A DNA stretch of 64,000 bases, taken from positions 1 to 64,000 of the forward strand of contig NZ_JACJHY010000022.1 in NCBI RefSeq assembly GCF_014138625.1, in the 5' to 3' direction. The translations under genes and the position numbers were made by a program. This DNA comes from Aminobacter ciceronei. GTDB taxonomy: Bacteria > Pseudomonadota > Alphaproteobacteria > Rhizobiales > Rhizobiaceae. Below are positions 50,782 to 61,079 of this stretch, one piece after another. Under the pieces are notes generated by a model. That model was not told where the DNA came from, ran no database searches, and saw nothing but the letters and a program-made list of their open reading frames with translations. The stretch's first letter is position 1; each line of letters begins with the position of its first letter.

Positions 50782-51677
50782 TATTTCTCCGTATCGACGA
50801 GGCCGCGGACGAACCAGCGCTGCATCAGCACAACGACCAGGATGGGCGGCACGATGGCCAGCATGGATGTGACCATCACCAGATGCCATTCGGTATCGGC
50901 ATCGGCAAAGGAGATCATCTTTTTCAGTGCAATGACGATGGTGTTCATGTCGTTACGGTTGGTGACGAGCAGCGGCCAGAGATATTGCGTCCAGCCATAG
51001 ATGAACAGGATGACGAACAACGCCGCGATATTGGTGCGCGACAGGGGCAGCAAGATATCCTTGAAGAAGCGCCAGGGGCCGGCGCCGTCGACGCGCGCGG
51101 CCTCGACCAGCTCACCCGGGATGGTGAGGAAGAACTGGCGGAACAGAAGCGTCGCGGTGGCGGACGCGATCAGTGGCAAAATCAGCCCAGTGTAGGTGTC
51201 GATCAGGCCGAGATCGACCATCACCTTGTAGGTCGGCAGGATCCGCACCTCGACCGGCAGCATAAGCGTGATGAAGATCAGCCAGAAAAACACCATGCGG
51301 AACGGAAAGCGGAAGAAGACGATGGCATAGGCCGACAGGATCGAGATGACGATCTTGCCGATGGCGATGCCGAGCGCAACGATGGTGGTGTTGACCAAAA
51401 GGGTTGCGACGCTGACCCCGCCGATGCGCCCGACGCCGCCGAACAGCGCCTCGTAATAATTCTCGACAAAACGGTCGCCGGGCAAAAGCGGTAGCGGCGG
51501 ACGCAGGATCGTCTGCAGCGAATGGGTCGAGGCAACGAAGGTGTAGTAGATCGGGAACGCGACGATGACGATGCCGAGGATCAGGATGGCATGCGCGACA
51601 TAAATGCCGGCGATCGACTGGCCGATCATCAGCTTGTCGTGACCGCTCGCAGGCACAAGGGCTTTCGGCTCAGCCAT
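50781..51677 (-). CDS. ugpE: sn-glycerol-3-phosphate ABC transporter permease UgpE
   Basis: 298-residue MalG-type permease, six helices and the EAA loop [21 protein letters not shown]. It overlaps ugpA by eight bases and ugpC by one, so the three are translationally coupled. Confidence 0.92.
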
Positions 51678-52554
51678 AATGCACCTTCCTCTCGACATAG
51701 CGGAACTGGATGGCGGTGAGCGCGATCACGATGACCATCAGGATCACCGACTGTGCCGCCGAATCGCCGAGGATCAGATTGACGAAGCCGTCATTGTAGA
51801 CCTTGTAGACCATCGTCTCGGTCGCCTTGCCCGGCCCGCCGCCCGTCACGGCATGGATGATGCCGAAAGTGTCGAAGAAGGCGTAGACGGTGTTCACCAC
51901 CAGCAGGAAGAAGGTCGTCGGCGCCAGCAGCGGAAAGACGATGGTCCAGAAGCGCTTGTTTTCGCCGGCGCCGTCGATGGCCGCCGCCTCGATCAAAGTC
52001 TTGGGGATCGCCTGTAGGCCGGCGACGAAAAACAGGAAATTATAGCTGATCTGCTTCCACGACGCGGCAGCCACCACGAGCACCATCGCCTGCTCGCCAT
52101 CGAGCAGCGGGTCCCAGTTGATGCCGAGCCAGCGCAGGCCATAGGCAAGCGAGCCGATCGAGGGGTTGAACAGGAACAGCCACAGCATGCCGGCAATGGC
52201 GGGTGCGACCGCATATGGCCAGATCATCAGCGTGCGGTAGAGCCCGCGGCTGCGCACCACCTTCTCGGCCATGACGGCGAGCAGCAATGCCGTCGCCATC
52301 GCCACCGCCGCGACCGAGATCGAGAAGATCGCAGTCACCTGGATCGAGTTGAGGTAGTTGGGGTCCGACAGGACCTTCTTGAAATTGTCGAACCAGACGA
52401 ATTTCGACGACAGCCCGAACGGGTCCTCGCGCAGCATCGACTGGCGCAACGCCTGGCTGGCCGGCCAATAGAAGAAGATCAAGGTGATCGCCAGCTGCGG
52501 CGCCACCAGCAGGTAAGGCAGGATCTTGTTGGGAAAGACGACGCGTGGGGACAA
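51670..52554 (-). CDS. ugpA: sn-glycerol-3-phosphate ABC transporter permease UgpA
   Basis: 294-residue MalF-type permease; EAA motif [21 protein letters not shown]. Start is TTG 52554 (LSPRVVFPN) with AGAGG six bases upstream; no ATG fits. It follows ugpB after a 210-base spacer of palindromic repeats. Confidence 0.9.
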   Translation of the reverse strand: MSPRVVFPNKILPYLLVAPQLAITLIFFYWPASQALRQSMLREDPFGLSSKFVWFDNFKKVLSDPNYLNSIQVTAIFSISVAAVAMATALLLAVMAEKVVRSRGLYRTLMIWPYAVAPAIAGMLWLFLFNPSIGSLAYGLRWLGINWDPLLDGEQAMVLVVAAASWKQISYNFLFFVAGLQAIPKTLIEAAAIDGAGENKRFWTIVFPLLAPTTFFLLVVNTVYAFFDTFGIIHAVTGGGPGKATETMVYKVYNDGFVNLILGDSAAQSVILMVIVIALTAIQFRYVERKVHYG

Positions 52555-52624
52555 TGAGGGCCTCTGGTTACGCGTTTGTCAGAAATGGCCTGGCGCCGCA
52601 TTCTTCGGCCCAGCGTTTGCGCTG

Positions 52625-52735
52625 CCCCTCACCCTTACCCTCTCCCCGTGAAGAACGGAAAGAGGGAGCGGGCCACCTTGCCGCTTGTCCCTTCTCCCCG
52701 TCATAAGGGGAGAAGGTGCCGGCGGGCGGATGAGC
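52625..52735 (+). repeat. Two palindromic intergenic elements between ugpB and ugpA
   Basis: The second element has a perfect 10-bp hairpin CCTTCTCCCC (52690-52699) / GGGGAGAAGG (52707-52716), then GTGCCGGCGGGCGGATGAG. The first, at 52625-52669, is a degenerate relative (CCTCTCCCC...AGAGGG). This type is common between rhizobial genes. Here it may lower downstream expression so that binding protein exceeds permease. Confidence 0.75.
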
Positions 52736-52764
52736 GGCAGCGCTACGATGGCATCAAGCGGGCG

Positions 52765-54075
52765 TCAGTTGCCGATCGCTTCCTGGATCGCCTTGTTGCC
52801 GCGCGTGACAGCGTTGTCGAGCGCCTGCTGGGCGGTCTGCTGGCCGGCGAGCATCTTTTCGAACTCTTCGTTCTCGATGTCGCGGACCTGCGGCAAGTTG
52901 ATGAGGCGCACGCCCTTCGAGTTTTCGGTCGGGGCCTTGCCCATCATCTGGGTGATCGGAATCTCTCGGCCCGGGTTCTTGTCATAGAAGCCGGACTTCT
53001 TGGTTTCTTCATAGGCAGCAATGGTGACCGGCAGGTAGCCGGACACCTGGTGCAGGCGGGCCTGAATCGGCGTCTGCGACAGGAAGGTGAAGAAGGCTGC
53101 GACGCCCTTGTACTCTTCGTCCGATTTGTCGCCAAAGACCCAGAGGCTGGCGCCTCCCGGGATGGTGTTCTGCGGTGTGCCTTCGAGATCAGGATAGTAG
53201 GGCAACTGGCCGAGGCCATAGTTCATGCCCGACTTGATGACGTCGCCCAAGCCGCCCGAGGACTCGGTGAAAAGGCCGCATTCGCCGGCGAGGAAAAGCT
53301 GTTTGGCCTCGGAAGTGCGACCGCCATACTTGAAGGTGCCGTCCTTGGCGAGGTCGGCGATTGCCTGGAAGTGCTTGACGAAGGGCTCCGAATTGAACTT
53401 CAGCTCGACGTCTGTCCCGGCAAGGCCGTTTTCGTTGGTGCCGTACTGGAGGTTGTTCCAGGCGGCGAAATTCTCCAGGCCGATCCAGGTCAGCCAGGTC
53501 GAGGTGTAGCCGCAATTCGCAGCGCCGCTGGTCTTGATCTTCTTGGCGGCTTCGAAGACTTCCGGCCAAGTCTTGGGCGGATTGTCGGCATCGAGACCGG
53601 CCTTCTGGAAGATGTCCTTGTTGTAGTAGAGGATCGGCGAGGACGAATTGTAGGGGAACGACAGCATCGTGCCATCCGGCTTCGAATAATAGGCGACAAT
53701 ACCGGGCAGGTACTGGCTCTTGTCGAAGGCCGCGCCACCCATGGAAAGGATATCGGCGACCGGCTTGACCGCGCCTTCGGCTCCCATCATGACGCCGGTG
53801 CCGACGTCGAAAACCTGGATGATGTGCGGCGACTGCTTGGCGCGGAAGGCGGCGATGCCGGCATTCAACGTTTCGGGATAGGTGCCTTTGAAAACCGGAA
53901 CGATCTTGTAGTCGCTCTGGCTCTCGTTGAATTCCTTGGAAAGCTGCTCGACGACCTCGTTGTTCGCGCCGGTCATGGCATGCCACCATGAGATCTCGGT
54001 GACGGCGAAGGCGGAGGTGCTGGACAACAGCGTCATGGTGGCGGCAACTCCGGCCGCGAAGCCTAGGGTCTTCAT
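52765..54075 (-). CDS. ugpB: sn-glycerol-3-phosphate-binding periplasmic protein UgpB
   Basis: 436-residue solute-binding protein. A signal peptide ends at about residue 24 (SSTSAFA|VTEIS). The first strand ISWWHAMTGANNEVVEQL is highly diagnostic of UgpB, and WLTWIGLENFAAWNNLQYGT is also conserved. Binds glycerol-3-phosphate and glycerophosphodiesters in the periplasm. It is the first gene of ugpBAEC and has a Pho box upstream. Confidence 0.94.
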   Translation of the reverse strand: MKTLGFAAGVAATMTLLSSTSAFAVTEISWWHAMTGANNEVVEQLSKEFNESQSDYKIVPVFKGTYPETLNAGIAAFRAKQSPHIIQVFDVGTGVMMGAEGAVKPVADILSMGGAAFDKSQYLPGIVAYYSKPDGTMLSFPYNSSSPILYYNKDIFQKAGLDADNPPKTWPEVFEAAKKIKTSGAANCGYTSTWLTWIGLENFAAWNNLQYGTNENGLAGTDVELKFNSEPFVKHFQAIADLAKDGTFKYGGRTSEAKQLFLAGECGLFTESSGGLGDVIKSGMNYGLGQLPYYPDLEGTPQNTIPGGASLWVFGDKSDEEYKGVAAFFTFLSQTPIQARLHQVSGYLPVTIAAYEETKKSGFYDKNPGREIPITQMMGKAPTENSKGVRLINLPQVRDIENEEFEKMLAGQQTAQQALDNAVTRGNKAIQEAIGN

Positions 54076-54137
54076 TGTCTCGCTCCCGTTCTGGTTGGCG
54101 AAATGTTTAGTTCCGCTGGGACCAGTATTGTCGGATT

Positions 54138-54155
54138 ATGACAGCGCCACAACAG
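54138..54155 (-). promoter_or_regulatory. Pho box upstream of ugpB
   Basis: On the minus strand two seven-base repeats, CTGTTGT and CTGTCAT, are separated by four bases (GGCG), the 11-base period of PhoB sites (consensus CTGTCAT-N4-CTGTCAT). The second is perfect. It ends 63 bases before the ugpB ATG. PhoB control of ugp is established in several bacteria; here it is a prediction. Confidence 0.65.
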
Positions 54156-54227
54156 TTTTGTAGCGATCATATGAAGGTCGCATTTGGCGCGCTTCGATTT
54201 CGCTTTTTCCACAACCACATGACATGC

Positions 54228-54250
54228 TTTCGTTTTTCTAGAAAACGAAA
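54228..54250. promoter_or_regulatory. Inverted repeat in the ugpB upstream region
   Basis: TTTCGTTTT (54228-54236) and AAAACGAAA (54242-54250) are exact inverse complements with spacer TCTAG. It sits 153-175 bases upstream of the ugpB start, in an AT-rich zone. Its form suits a DeoR-type regulator site, but no such gene is here. Confidence 0.4.
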
Positions 54251-54432
54251 ACAAATTGCCGAGAATTGGACACGCCCCACCTGCCGACAACGCCGGCTAA
54301 TGAACGGCTGGAAATGGAATGGACATGCCGCGCGGCTTCCTTCGCGGATGAAAACCGCGAAGATGACGGCCTCGACAGTGCAATCTCAAATTGCAGCGGC
54401 GCAAAAGCAAACGTGTGTGGACACGCAAGGCC

Positions 54433-55125
54433 CTAATTGGCGAGCGCCGCCTCGACCAGCTTTTTGGCGTCGGGGCTGGCCCATTCGGCGGGGCCGTTCA
54501 TGTTGGCAAGCAGGCAGCCTTCGCCGTCGATCAAAAGCGTGACCGGCAGGCCGAGCGCCAGCCCTCGCTTCTTCAGATCGTTGAACACGGCGAGCGTGTT
54601 GTCGCGGTAATGGCCAAGCGAGGAGATGCCGATCTCTTCGAGGAACTTCTTCGGCTTGGTGTCGTCGCCGGTGTCGACATTGATCGCCACGACCTCGAAC
54701 TCCTCGCCGCCCATCTCGCGCTCCAGAGCATCGAGCGCCGGCATCTCGGCGCGGCACGGCGCGCACCAGGTGGCCCAGAGATTGACCAGCAACGTGCGAC
54801 CGGCATGGTCGGCGATGGTCATCGGCTTGCCCTCGGGATCGTTGAAGGCAAGCGTCTTCAGCGACTGCGGCGGGTCGGCCGGCATCATCGCGGCGACATG
54901 GCCGACGGCGACGGCACCCACGGCTTTGGCTCTTTCGGCCTTCGCCGCGCACAGCTTGTCGTCGGGGCTTGCAGAACTGGTGTCGGCGGCGACCGTCGGC
55001 TGCGGCGTCTTGTTGCCAGGAAGGGTCGTGCTGACATATACCGCGACCGCGCCGGCGATCACGCCCGCAACGGCGGCAATCAGTATATGGCGTGGGGCTG
55101 GAAACATTTTTCTGCGGTCCGACAT
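54433..55125 (-). CDS. tlpA: TlpA family thiol:disulfide oxidoreductase
   Basis: 230-residue thioredoxin-like protein anchored by an N-terminal helix ([19 protein letters not shown]). Active site WCAPC with Cys121 and Cys124; the cis-Pro region is [10 protein letters not shown]. In rhizobia TlpA keeps periplasmic cysteines reduced for cytochrome oxidase assembly. It is divergent from argH with 33 bases between starts. Confidence 0.92.
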   Translation of the reverse strand: MSDRRKMFPAPRHILIAAVAGVIAGAVAVYVSTTLPGNKTPQPTVAADTSSASPDDKLCAAKAERAKAVGAVAVGHVAAMMPADPPQSLKTLAFNDPEGKPMTIADHAGRTLLVNLWATWCAPCRAEMPALDALEREMGGEEFEVVAINVDTGDDTKPKKFLEEIGISSLGHYRDNTLAVFNDLKKRGLALGLPVTLLIDGEGCLLANMNGPAEWASPDAKKLVEAALAN

Positions 55126-55158
55126 CTAATCAATTTTCTCCGGAGCCCGGGTATCACG

Positions 55159-56559
55159 ATGAGCGACAAGAAGGCCAGCAACCAGATGTGGGGCGGACGT
55201 TTTGCCTCGGGCCCGGCTGCGATCATGGAGGCGATCAACGCCTCGATCGGCTTCGACAAGAAGCTGTATGCCCAGGACATCCGAGGGTCCGTCGCCCACT
55301 CCGAGATGCTGGCGGAAACGGGCATTATTTCCGCTGGCGATCAACAGAAAATCGCTCACGGCCTGAACACGATCCTGCGAGAAATCGAGGACGGCAAGTT
55401 CGCCTTCTCGACCCGGCTCGAAGACATCCACATGAATGTCGAGTCGCGCCTTGCCGAACTGATCGGCGCCTCCGCCGGACGCCTGCACACTGCACGCTCG
55501 CGCAACGACCAGGTGGCCGTCGACTTCCGGCTCTGGGTCAAGGACGAGTTCCATCGCGTCGCCGAGGCACTGAAGGGGCTGATCGCCGCCTTCCTCGAAC
55601 GTGCCGAGCAGCATGCCTCTACCGTGATGCCCGGCTTCACCCATCTTCAGACGGCGCAGCCGGTGACCTTCGGCCATCACTGCATGGCCTATGTCGAGAT
55701 GTTCGCCCGTGACCTCAGCCGCGTGCGCGACGCCATCGAACGCATGAACGAGAGCCCGCTGGGTGCGGCAGCGCTTGCCGGCACCGGCTTCCCCATCGAC
55801 CGCTTCAAGACTGCCAAGGCCCTCGGCTTCCGCGAACCGACGCGCAACTCGCTCGACAGCGTGTCGGACCGCGACTACGCGCTGGAGTTCCTGTCGATCG
55901 CTGCGATCTGCGCCACCCACATGTCGCGCCTCGCCGAAGAGATCGTCATCTGGTCGACGCCGCAATTCGGCTTCGTGCGCCTGTCGGATTCGTTCTCCAC
56001 CGGCTCGTCGATCATGCCGCAGAAGAAGAACCCCGATGCCGCCGAGCTGGTGCGCGCCAAGACCGGCCGCGTCAACGGCCACCTGATCGGCCTCTTGACC
56101 GTCATGAAGGGCCTGCCGCTGACCTATTCCAAGGACATGCAGGAAGACAAGGAAGCGGTGTTCGACGCCGCCGAGACGCTCGACCTGATGCTGGCCGCGA
56201 TGACCGGCATGGTCGGCGACATGACGATCAACGAGCAGGCGATGAAGAAGGCCGCCGGCTCGGGCTACTCGACCGCCACCGACCTAGCCGACTGGCTGGT
56301 GCGGACGCTGGGCATGCCGTTCCGCGAGGCACACCACGTCACCGGCCGTGCCGTGGCGCTGGCCGAAAGCAAGAAGGTCGGGCTCGAAAAGCTGGCACTG
56401 GAAGACCTCAAGTCGATCCATGACGGCATCACCGACGACATCTTCTCCGTGCTGTCGGTGCAGAACTCGGTGAAGAGCCGCACGTCCTTCGGTGGAACAG
56501 CACCTGCAGAGGTCAAGAAGCAGGTTCGCTATTGGAAGAAACGGCTGGCAAAAGCGTGA
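55159..56559 (+). CDS. argH: Argininosuccinate lyase
   Basis: 466-residue last enzyme of arginine synthesis, cleaving argininosuccinate to arginine and fumarate. The fumarase-superfamily signature [12 protein letters not shown] lies near residues 282-293 with the catalytic Ser283. ATG 55159 ([15 protein letters not shown]); a longer frame upstream is antisense to tlpA. Followed by lptM and lysA. Confidence 0.97.
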   Translation: MSDKKASNQMWGGRFASGPAAIMEAINASIGFDKKLYAQDIRGSVAHSEMLAETGIISAGDQQKIAHGLNTILREIEDGKFAFSTRLEDIHMNVESRLAELIGASAGRLHTARSRNDQVAVDFRLWVKDEFHRVAEALKGLIAAFLERAEQHASTVMPGFTHLQTAQPVTFGHHCMAYVEMFARDLSRVRDAIERMNESPLGAAALAGTGFPIDRFKTAKALGFREPTRNSLDSVSDRDYALEFLSIAAICATHMSRLAEEIVIWSTPQFGFVRLSDSFSTGSSIMPQKKNPDAAELVRAKTGRVNGHLIGLLTVMKGLPLTYSKDMQEDKEAVFDAAETLDLMLAAMTGMVGDMTINEQAMKKAAGSGYSTATDLADWLVRTLGMPFREAHHVTGRAVALAESKKVGLEKLALEDLKSIHDGITDDIFSVLSVQNSVKSRTSFGGTAPAEVKKQVRYWKKRLAKA

Positions 56560-56629
56560 TCTAGCCGGGGTGCAAAGCCCAAGAATCTCCGCTACAAGCA
56601 GCGGGGAAATTTTCGCGGACGGATGGAAC

Positions 56630-56836
56630 ATGACCGCTGGCAGGATTCTGGTGACGCTCGGGCTGATTGCGGCGGTTGGCATGGCTTCCGCCTGCGGCCG
56701 CAAGGGCGACCTCGACACCCCCTATGAGGCTGCCGTGCAGGCGCAGAAGGATGCCCAGAAGGCCGGCCAGCCGGCGGGCCCGGCACCGGTAAAACCGGTC
56801 GAGGACAAGCCTTTCATCCTCGACCCGCTGCTCTGA
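56630..56836 (+). CDS. lptM: LptM-like small lipoprotein
   Basis: 68 residues. A signal peptide MTAGRILVTLGLIAAVGMASA ends at lipobox Cys22 in ASAC, followed by GRKGDLDTP, the conserved core of YifL/LptM. In E. coli LptM helps LptD mature. ATG 56630 has GGATGG upstream. It sits between argH and lysA as in many Proteobacteria. Confidence 0.86.
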   Translation: MTAGRILVTLGLIAAVGMASACGRKGDLDTPYEAAVQAQKDAQKAGQPAGPAPVKPVEDKPFILDPLL

Positions 56837-56866
56837 GCCGCTGTTCATTTTCGAAAGCATGCTGCC

Positions 56867-58135
56867 GTGAACCATTTCGACTATCGTGACGGCGTCCTCC
56901 ACGCCGAAGACGTGGCGCTGACCGATATCGCCGCTGCCGTCGGCACGCCGTTCTACTGCTACTCGACCGCGACGCTGACGCGTCATTTTCAGGTCTTCTC
57001 CAAGGCCTTCGCAGATCTCGATGCGCTGGTCTGCTATGCGCTCAAGGCCAACTCGAACCAGGCCGTGCTGAGGACGCTGGCAAAGCTCGGTGCTGGCGCC
57101 GACACGGTGTCGGAAGGCGAGATGCGGCGCGCGCTGGCCGCCGGCATCCCGGCCGGGAAGATCGTCTTTTCGGGCGTTGGCAAGACGGCGCGCGAAATGG
57201 ACTTCGCGCTGCAGGCCGGCATCCTGTGCTTCAACGTCGAATCCGAGCCGGAGCTCGAGCTTCTGTCGGCACGCGCTGTTGCCAACGGCAAGACCGCACC
57301 AGTGTCGCTGCGCATCAACCCTGATGTCGACGCCAAGACGCACAAGAAGATCTCGACCGGGCTTGCCGAGAACAAGTTCGGCATCCCGCGTCAGCGGGCG
57401 CGCGAAGCCTATGCCCGCGCAGCAGCCCTGCCCGGCATCAAGGTCACCGGCATCGATATGCATATCGGCAGCCAGATCACCGAGCTGCAGCCTTTCGACG
57501 ACGCCTTTGCGCTGATGGCCGAGCTGGTGGAAATGCTGAAGGCGGACGGCCATGAGATCGACCATGTCGACCTCGGCGGCGGCCTGGGCATTCCTTACAA
57601 GACCGACAACAACCCGCCGCCTTTGCCCGACGCCTATGCCCAGATCGTGCACAAGCGCGTCGGCAAGCTCGGCCTCAAGGTGATGTTCGAGCCGGGCCGG
57701 CTGATCGTCGGCAATGCCGGCATCCTGGTTTCGGAAGTCATCTTCGTGAAGGAAGGCGACGCCAAGAATTTCCTCATCGTCGATGCGGCGATGAACGACC
57801 TGATCAGGCCGACGCTTTACGATGCCTATCACGACATCCGCCCGGTGGTGCAGCCGGCAGCAAACGTGCCGCGCATGACCGTCGACATCGTCGGTCCCGT
57901 CTGCGAGACCGGCGACTACCTCGGCCTCGACCGCGACCTGCCCAGGCTGAAGGCCGGCGACCTGATTGCCGTCGGCACGGCCGGCGCTTATGGCGCGGTT
58001 CAGGCAGGCACCTACAACACGCGGCTGCTGGTGCCCGAAGTTCTGGTCGACGGCGACCGTTTCCATGTCGTCCGCCAGCGCCGGACCTATGAAGAGCTGA
58101 TCGGCCTCGATTCCGTGCCCGACTGGCTCGCCTGA
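56867..58135 (+). CDS. lysA: Diaminopimelate decarboxylase
   Basis: 422-residue PLP enzyme making lysine from meso-diaminopimelate. Lys60 (CYALKANSN) binds PLP, HIGSQ binds phosphate, and CETGDYLG holds the catalytic Cys. Start codon is GTG 56867, 30 bases after lptM. Completes the pathway begun by lysC in this window. Confidence 0.97.
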   Translation: MNHFDYRDGVLHAEDVALTDIAAAVGTPFYCYSTATLTRHFQVFSKAFADLDALVCYALKANSNQAVLRTLAKLGAGADTVSEGEMRRALAAGIPAGKIVFSGVGKTAREMDFALQAGILCFNVESEPELELLSARAVANGKTAPVSLRINPDVDAKTHKKISTGLAENKFGIPRQRAREAYARAAALPGIKVTGIDMHIGSQITELQPFDDAFALMAELVEMLKADGHEIDHVDLGGGLGIPYKTDNNPPPLPDAYAQIVHKRVGKLGLKVMFEPGRLIVGNAGILVSEVIFVKEGDAKNFLIVDAAMNDLIRPTLYDAYHDIRPVVQPAANVPRMTVDIVGPVCETGDYLGLDRDLPRLKAGDLIAVGTAGAYGAVQAGTYNTRLLVPEVLVDGDRFHVVRQRRTYEELIGLDSVPDWLA

Positions 58136-58311
58136 CGGCGCACCAGATTGTCAGGGTGAGCAGGGAATTCTACGGCGTTCCTTACGCCTGCCCCGGAAGT
58201 GCTGTGCGTTGAGCTTCACGATTACGTTGGTCGCCTCGCCTTCGCCGCGATTGATGGTATTCTCCCAGAGGCAGGGTGGCTGCATCCCGCGCCGCCCAAG
58301 CGGAAGGGCCG

Positions 58312-60897
58312 ATGACGGAACCGACACGACCAGCGCTGCATCGTAGCATTGCCGCCGGCCTGGGCAGGACGCGCCTGGCCATCGCCACGGCGATGATCGT
58401 CGAGCGCGGCTGGCCGCTGGTGTTGCCGCTGATCGTTATTGCCAGCCTGTTCGTCAGTCTGTCCTGGCTCGGCCTGTTCCGGCTCCTGCCCGACATGGCG
58501 CGACTGGGGCTGGCCGTGACCTTCGTCGCAGCCGCGTTGGCCTCGCTCTATCCGCTGCGCTTTTTCCGCCTGCCGAGCTGGGCTGAGATCGACAGCCGTC
58601 TCGAACGCGCCAACCAGCTGCTGCACACGCCGGTGCAGGTCCAGACCGACAAGCCGTCGGGCAAGCCGGACAGTTTTGCCGACGCCTTGTGGCGCGAGCA
58701 CCAGAAGCGCATGGCCGAACGGCTTGGCACGCTGGGCGGCGACCTGCCCCGGACGCAAGTACCCGAACGCGACCCATGGGCACTTCGCGCCGCCGCTGCC
58801 CTGTTGTTCGTTTGCGCCTTCGCATTTTCCTTCGGCCCGACCGGCGGCCGGCTGGGCGACGCCTTCCGGGCGCATGCGGCGCACGACACTGTGCCGCCGC
58901 GCATCGACGCCTGGGTGACGCCGCCGACATATACCGGCAAGGCACCGATCTTCCTGACCGCCGATGCAAGCAGGGACGTTCCTGTCATCAACGTGCCCGA
59001 GGGCAGCGAACTGTCGCTACGCGTCACCGGCGGCTCGGGCGACGAAACGCTCGCCTTCACCGATGCCGCAGGCACAGTGCGCGACATCGTACCCAATGGC
59101 GTCAACACCGACGCAGCAACGCCTGTCGCGACAGGCCCGGTTGCCACGGTCAGGCAGTTTGCCGAAAAGCTCACCGCCCAGGGTAAGCTCACGCTGAAAT
59201 CCGGCGACGACGAGCTCGACAGCTGGGCCTTCACCGTCATTCCCGACAGCGCGCCGAAAATCAGCTTCGTCGGTGAGCCCAAACGCGCCGTCAACGGCAC
59301 GCTGGAACTGACCTACAATATCGAGGACGACTATGGCGCGGCCTCGGCCAAGGCCGAATTCGCCCTTGCCGACGCGCAGCCGCTGGATGCACGCCCGCTC
59401 TATGGCCCGCCCGAAATGCCGCTTTCCCTGCCCCGCCGTGGTGCGACCAAAAAGCCGGTGAAGGCGACGCGCGACCTGACAGAGCATGTCTGGGCTGGTG
59501 CTTCGGTGAAGCTCACCTTGCATGTTAGCGACGATGCCGGCCAGGAAGCCAAGAGCGAAACCAAGACGATCATCCTGCCGGAAAAACCGTTCACCAACCC
59601 GCTCGCCCGGGCGGTGATCGAACAGCGGCGCCTGCTGGCGCTCGACGCCAACGCCAAGCGGCGCGTGCTTGATCTGATGGACGCGATCACACTGCGGCCC
59701 GAGGACACGATCGACAATCTCTCGCACTACCTGGCGCTGATGAGCGCCCGCTCGCGGCTCAAGATGGCCAGCTCTGACGACCAGCTGCGCGAGGTGGTCA
59801 CCTATCTCTGGCAGGTGGCGCTCGGCATCGAGGACGGCGACCTGTCGGCGGCGGAAAAGCGCCTGCGCCAGGCCCAGCAGGCCTTGCAGGACGCGCTCGA
59901 ACGCGGCGCCAGCGACGAAGAAATCGACAAGCTGATGGCCGAGCTGCGCGAGGCGATGAACGACTTCCTGCGCGAGTTCGCCGAACGCAACCAGCAGAAC
60001 AGGACCGCGCAGGACCAGACGCCGGCCCAGGAGTTGCGCCAGAGCGACCTGCAGCGCATGCTCGACCAGATCGAGAACCTCGCCAAGTCGGGCAACCGCG
60101 ACCAGGCGCGCGAGTTGCTGTCGCAGTTGCAGGACATGATGAACAACCTGCAGGCCGGCAAACGGCAGCAGGGTCAGCAGGGCCAGCAGAATTCCGAGAT
60201 GCGCCAGCAGATGGACAAGCTCGGCGAGATCATGCGGCGCCAGCAGGAGATGATGAACGAGACCTTCCGCATGGACCAGATGCAGCGCGGCCAAGGCGAG
60301 CAGAGCGATCCCTTCGGCGAGAACGGCGAGCCCGGCCAGCAGCAGCAACAGGGCGAGCAAGGCCAGCAAAACAAGGGCCAGCAGGGCCGGCCGATGACGC
60401 CGCAGGAATTTGCCGACGCGATGAAGCAGCTGCAGCAGGGCCAAGGGCAGCTGGAAAAGGACCTCGAAGCGCTGATGAAGGGGCTCGAGGGCCTCGGCAT
60501 CAAGCCGGGCGAAGGTTTTGGCGACGCCGGGGAATCGATGAACCAGGCCGAGGGTTCACTCGGCAAGGGCGAAAGCGAACGCGCCGTCGGCCACCAGGGC
60601 CGCGCGCTGGAAGCGCTGCGCAAGGGCGCCCAGGACATGATGCAGCAGATGCAGGCCATGCAGGGCGACCAGGGCGGCAGCGGCGAAGGCGGCCGCCAGC
60701 AGAATGCCGACCGCGACCCGCTCGGCCGGCCCCGCGCCACCACCGGTCCCGACTTCGGCGACTCGACCAAGGTGCCCGACGAGATCGACGTGCAGCGCGC
60801 CCGCCAGATCCTCGACGCCATCCGCAAGCGCCTGGGCAATGCGCTCAGCCCCGAACTGGAGCGGAGTTATCTCGAACGCTTGCTGGAGCTGCGGTAG
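58312..60897 (+). CDS. TIGR02302 family protein (DUF4175)
   Basis: 861 residues. N-terminal part has two or three membrane helices (LVLPLIVIASLFVSLSWLGLF, LGLAVTFVAAALASLY and AALLFVCAFAFSFGP), a large periplasmic part, then a C-terminal ~250 residues extremely rich in Gln, Glu and Met (GQQGQQ, QQQQQGEQGQQNKGQQGRP) likely coiled or disordered. The function is unknown. ATG 58312 has AAGGG upstream. Downstream of lysA as in other rhizobia. Confidence 0.9.
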   Translation: MTEPTRPALHRSIAAGLGRTRLAIATAMIVERGWPLVLPLIVIASLFVSLSWLGLFRLLPDMARLGLAVTFVAAALASLYPLRFFRLPSWAEIDSRLERANQLLHTPVQVQTDKPSGKPDSFADALWREHQKRMAERLGTLGGDLPRTQVPERDPWALRAAAALLFVCAFAFSFGPTGGRLGDAFRAHAAHDTVPPRIDAWVTPPTYTGKAPIFLTADASRDVPVINVPEGSELSLRVTGGSGDETLAFTDAAGTVRDIVPNGVNTDAATPVATGPVATVRQFAEKLTAQGKLTLKSGDDELDSWAFTVIPDSAPKISFVGEPKRAVNGTLELTYNIEDDYGAASAKAEFALADAQPLDARPLYGPPEMPLSLPRRGATKKPVKATRDLTEHVWAGASVKLTLHVSDDAGQEAKSETKTIILPEKPFTNPLARAVIEQRRLLALDANAKRRVLDLMDAITLRPEDTIDNLSHYLALMSARSRLKMASSDDQLREVVTYLWQVALGIEDGDLSAAEKRLRQAQQALQDALERGASDEEIDKLMAELREAMNDFLREFAERNQQNRTAQDQTPAQELRQSDLQRMLDQIENLAKSGNRDQARELLSQLQDMMNNLQAGKRQQGQQGQQNSEMRQQMDKLGEIMRRQQEMMNETFRMDQMQRGQGEQSDPFGENGEPGQQQQQGEQGQQNKGQQGRPMTPQEFADAMKQLQQGQGQLEKDLEALMKGLEGLGIKPGEGFGDAGESMNQAEGSLGKGESERAVGHQGRALEALRKGAQDMMQQMQAMQGDQGGSGEGGRQQNADRDPLGRPRATTGPDFGDSTKVPDEIDVQRARQILDAIRKRLGNALSPELERSYLERLLELR

Positions 60898-60946
60898 CCG
60901 CGAGCTCACTACGTTTGTTCCTCCTGTACCGACGCACTCCGCCCCA

Positions 60947-60992
60947 CCCCTCTCTGTCCTGCCGGACATCTCCCCCGCAAGGGGGGGAGGTT
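60947..60992 (+). repeat. Rhizobial palindromic repeat, copy B
   Basis: CCCTCTCTGTCCTGCCGGAC followed by ATCTCCCCC and a GGGGGG arm; same unit as copy A (38528). It sits 50 bases after the TIGR02302 gene. Confidence 0.75.
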
Positions 60993-61079
60993 AGTCTCGT
61001 CACCGGCACTGCTCATCCTGTCACGTGGTAGCAACGGGCCGTGTGGCTGGTGGTTGGCGGTGGGGGTCGATGACGGCAT

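Larger units (their letters stand above)
54076..54432. other. 357-base gap between tlpA and ugpB
   Basis: Holds the ugp promoter region: Pho box, AT-rich inverted repeat at 54228-54250, and a low G+C stretch. No convincing gene. The tlpA gene ends here without an obvious terminator. Confidence 0.5.

Noticed and set aside
59017-60444. 475-codon Leu/His-rich frame on the minus strand
   Set aside because: Complement of the Gln-rich TIGR02302 coding sequence (CAG read as CTG).
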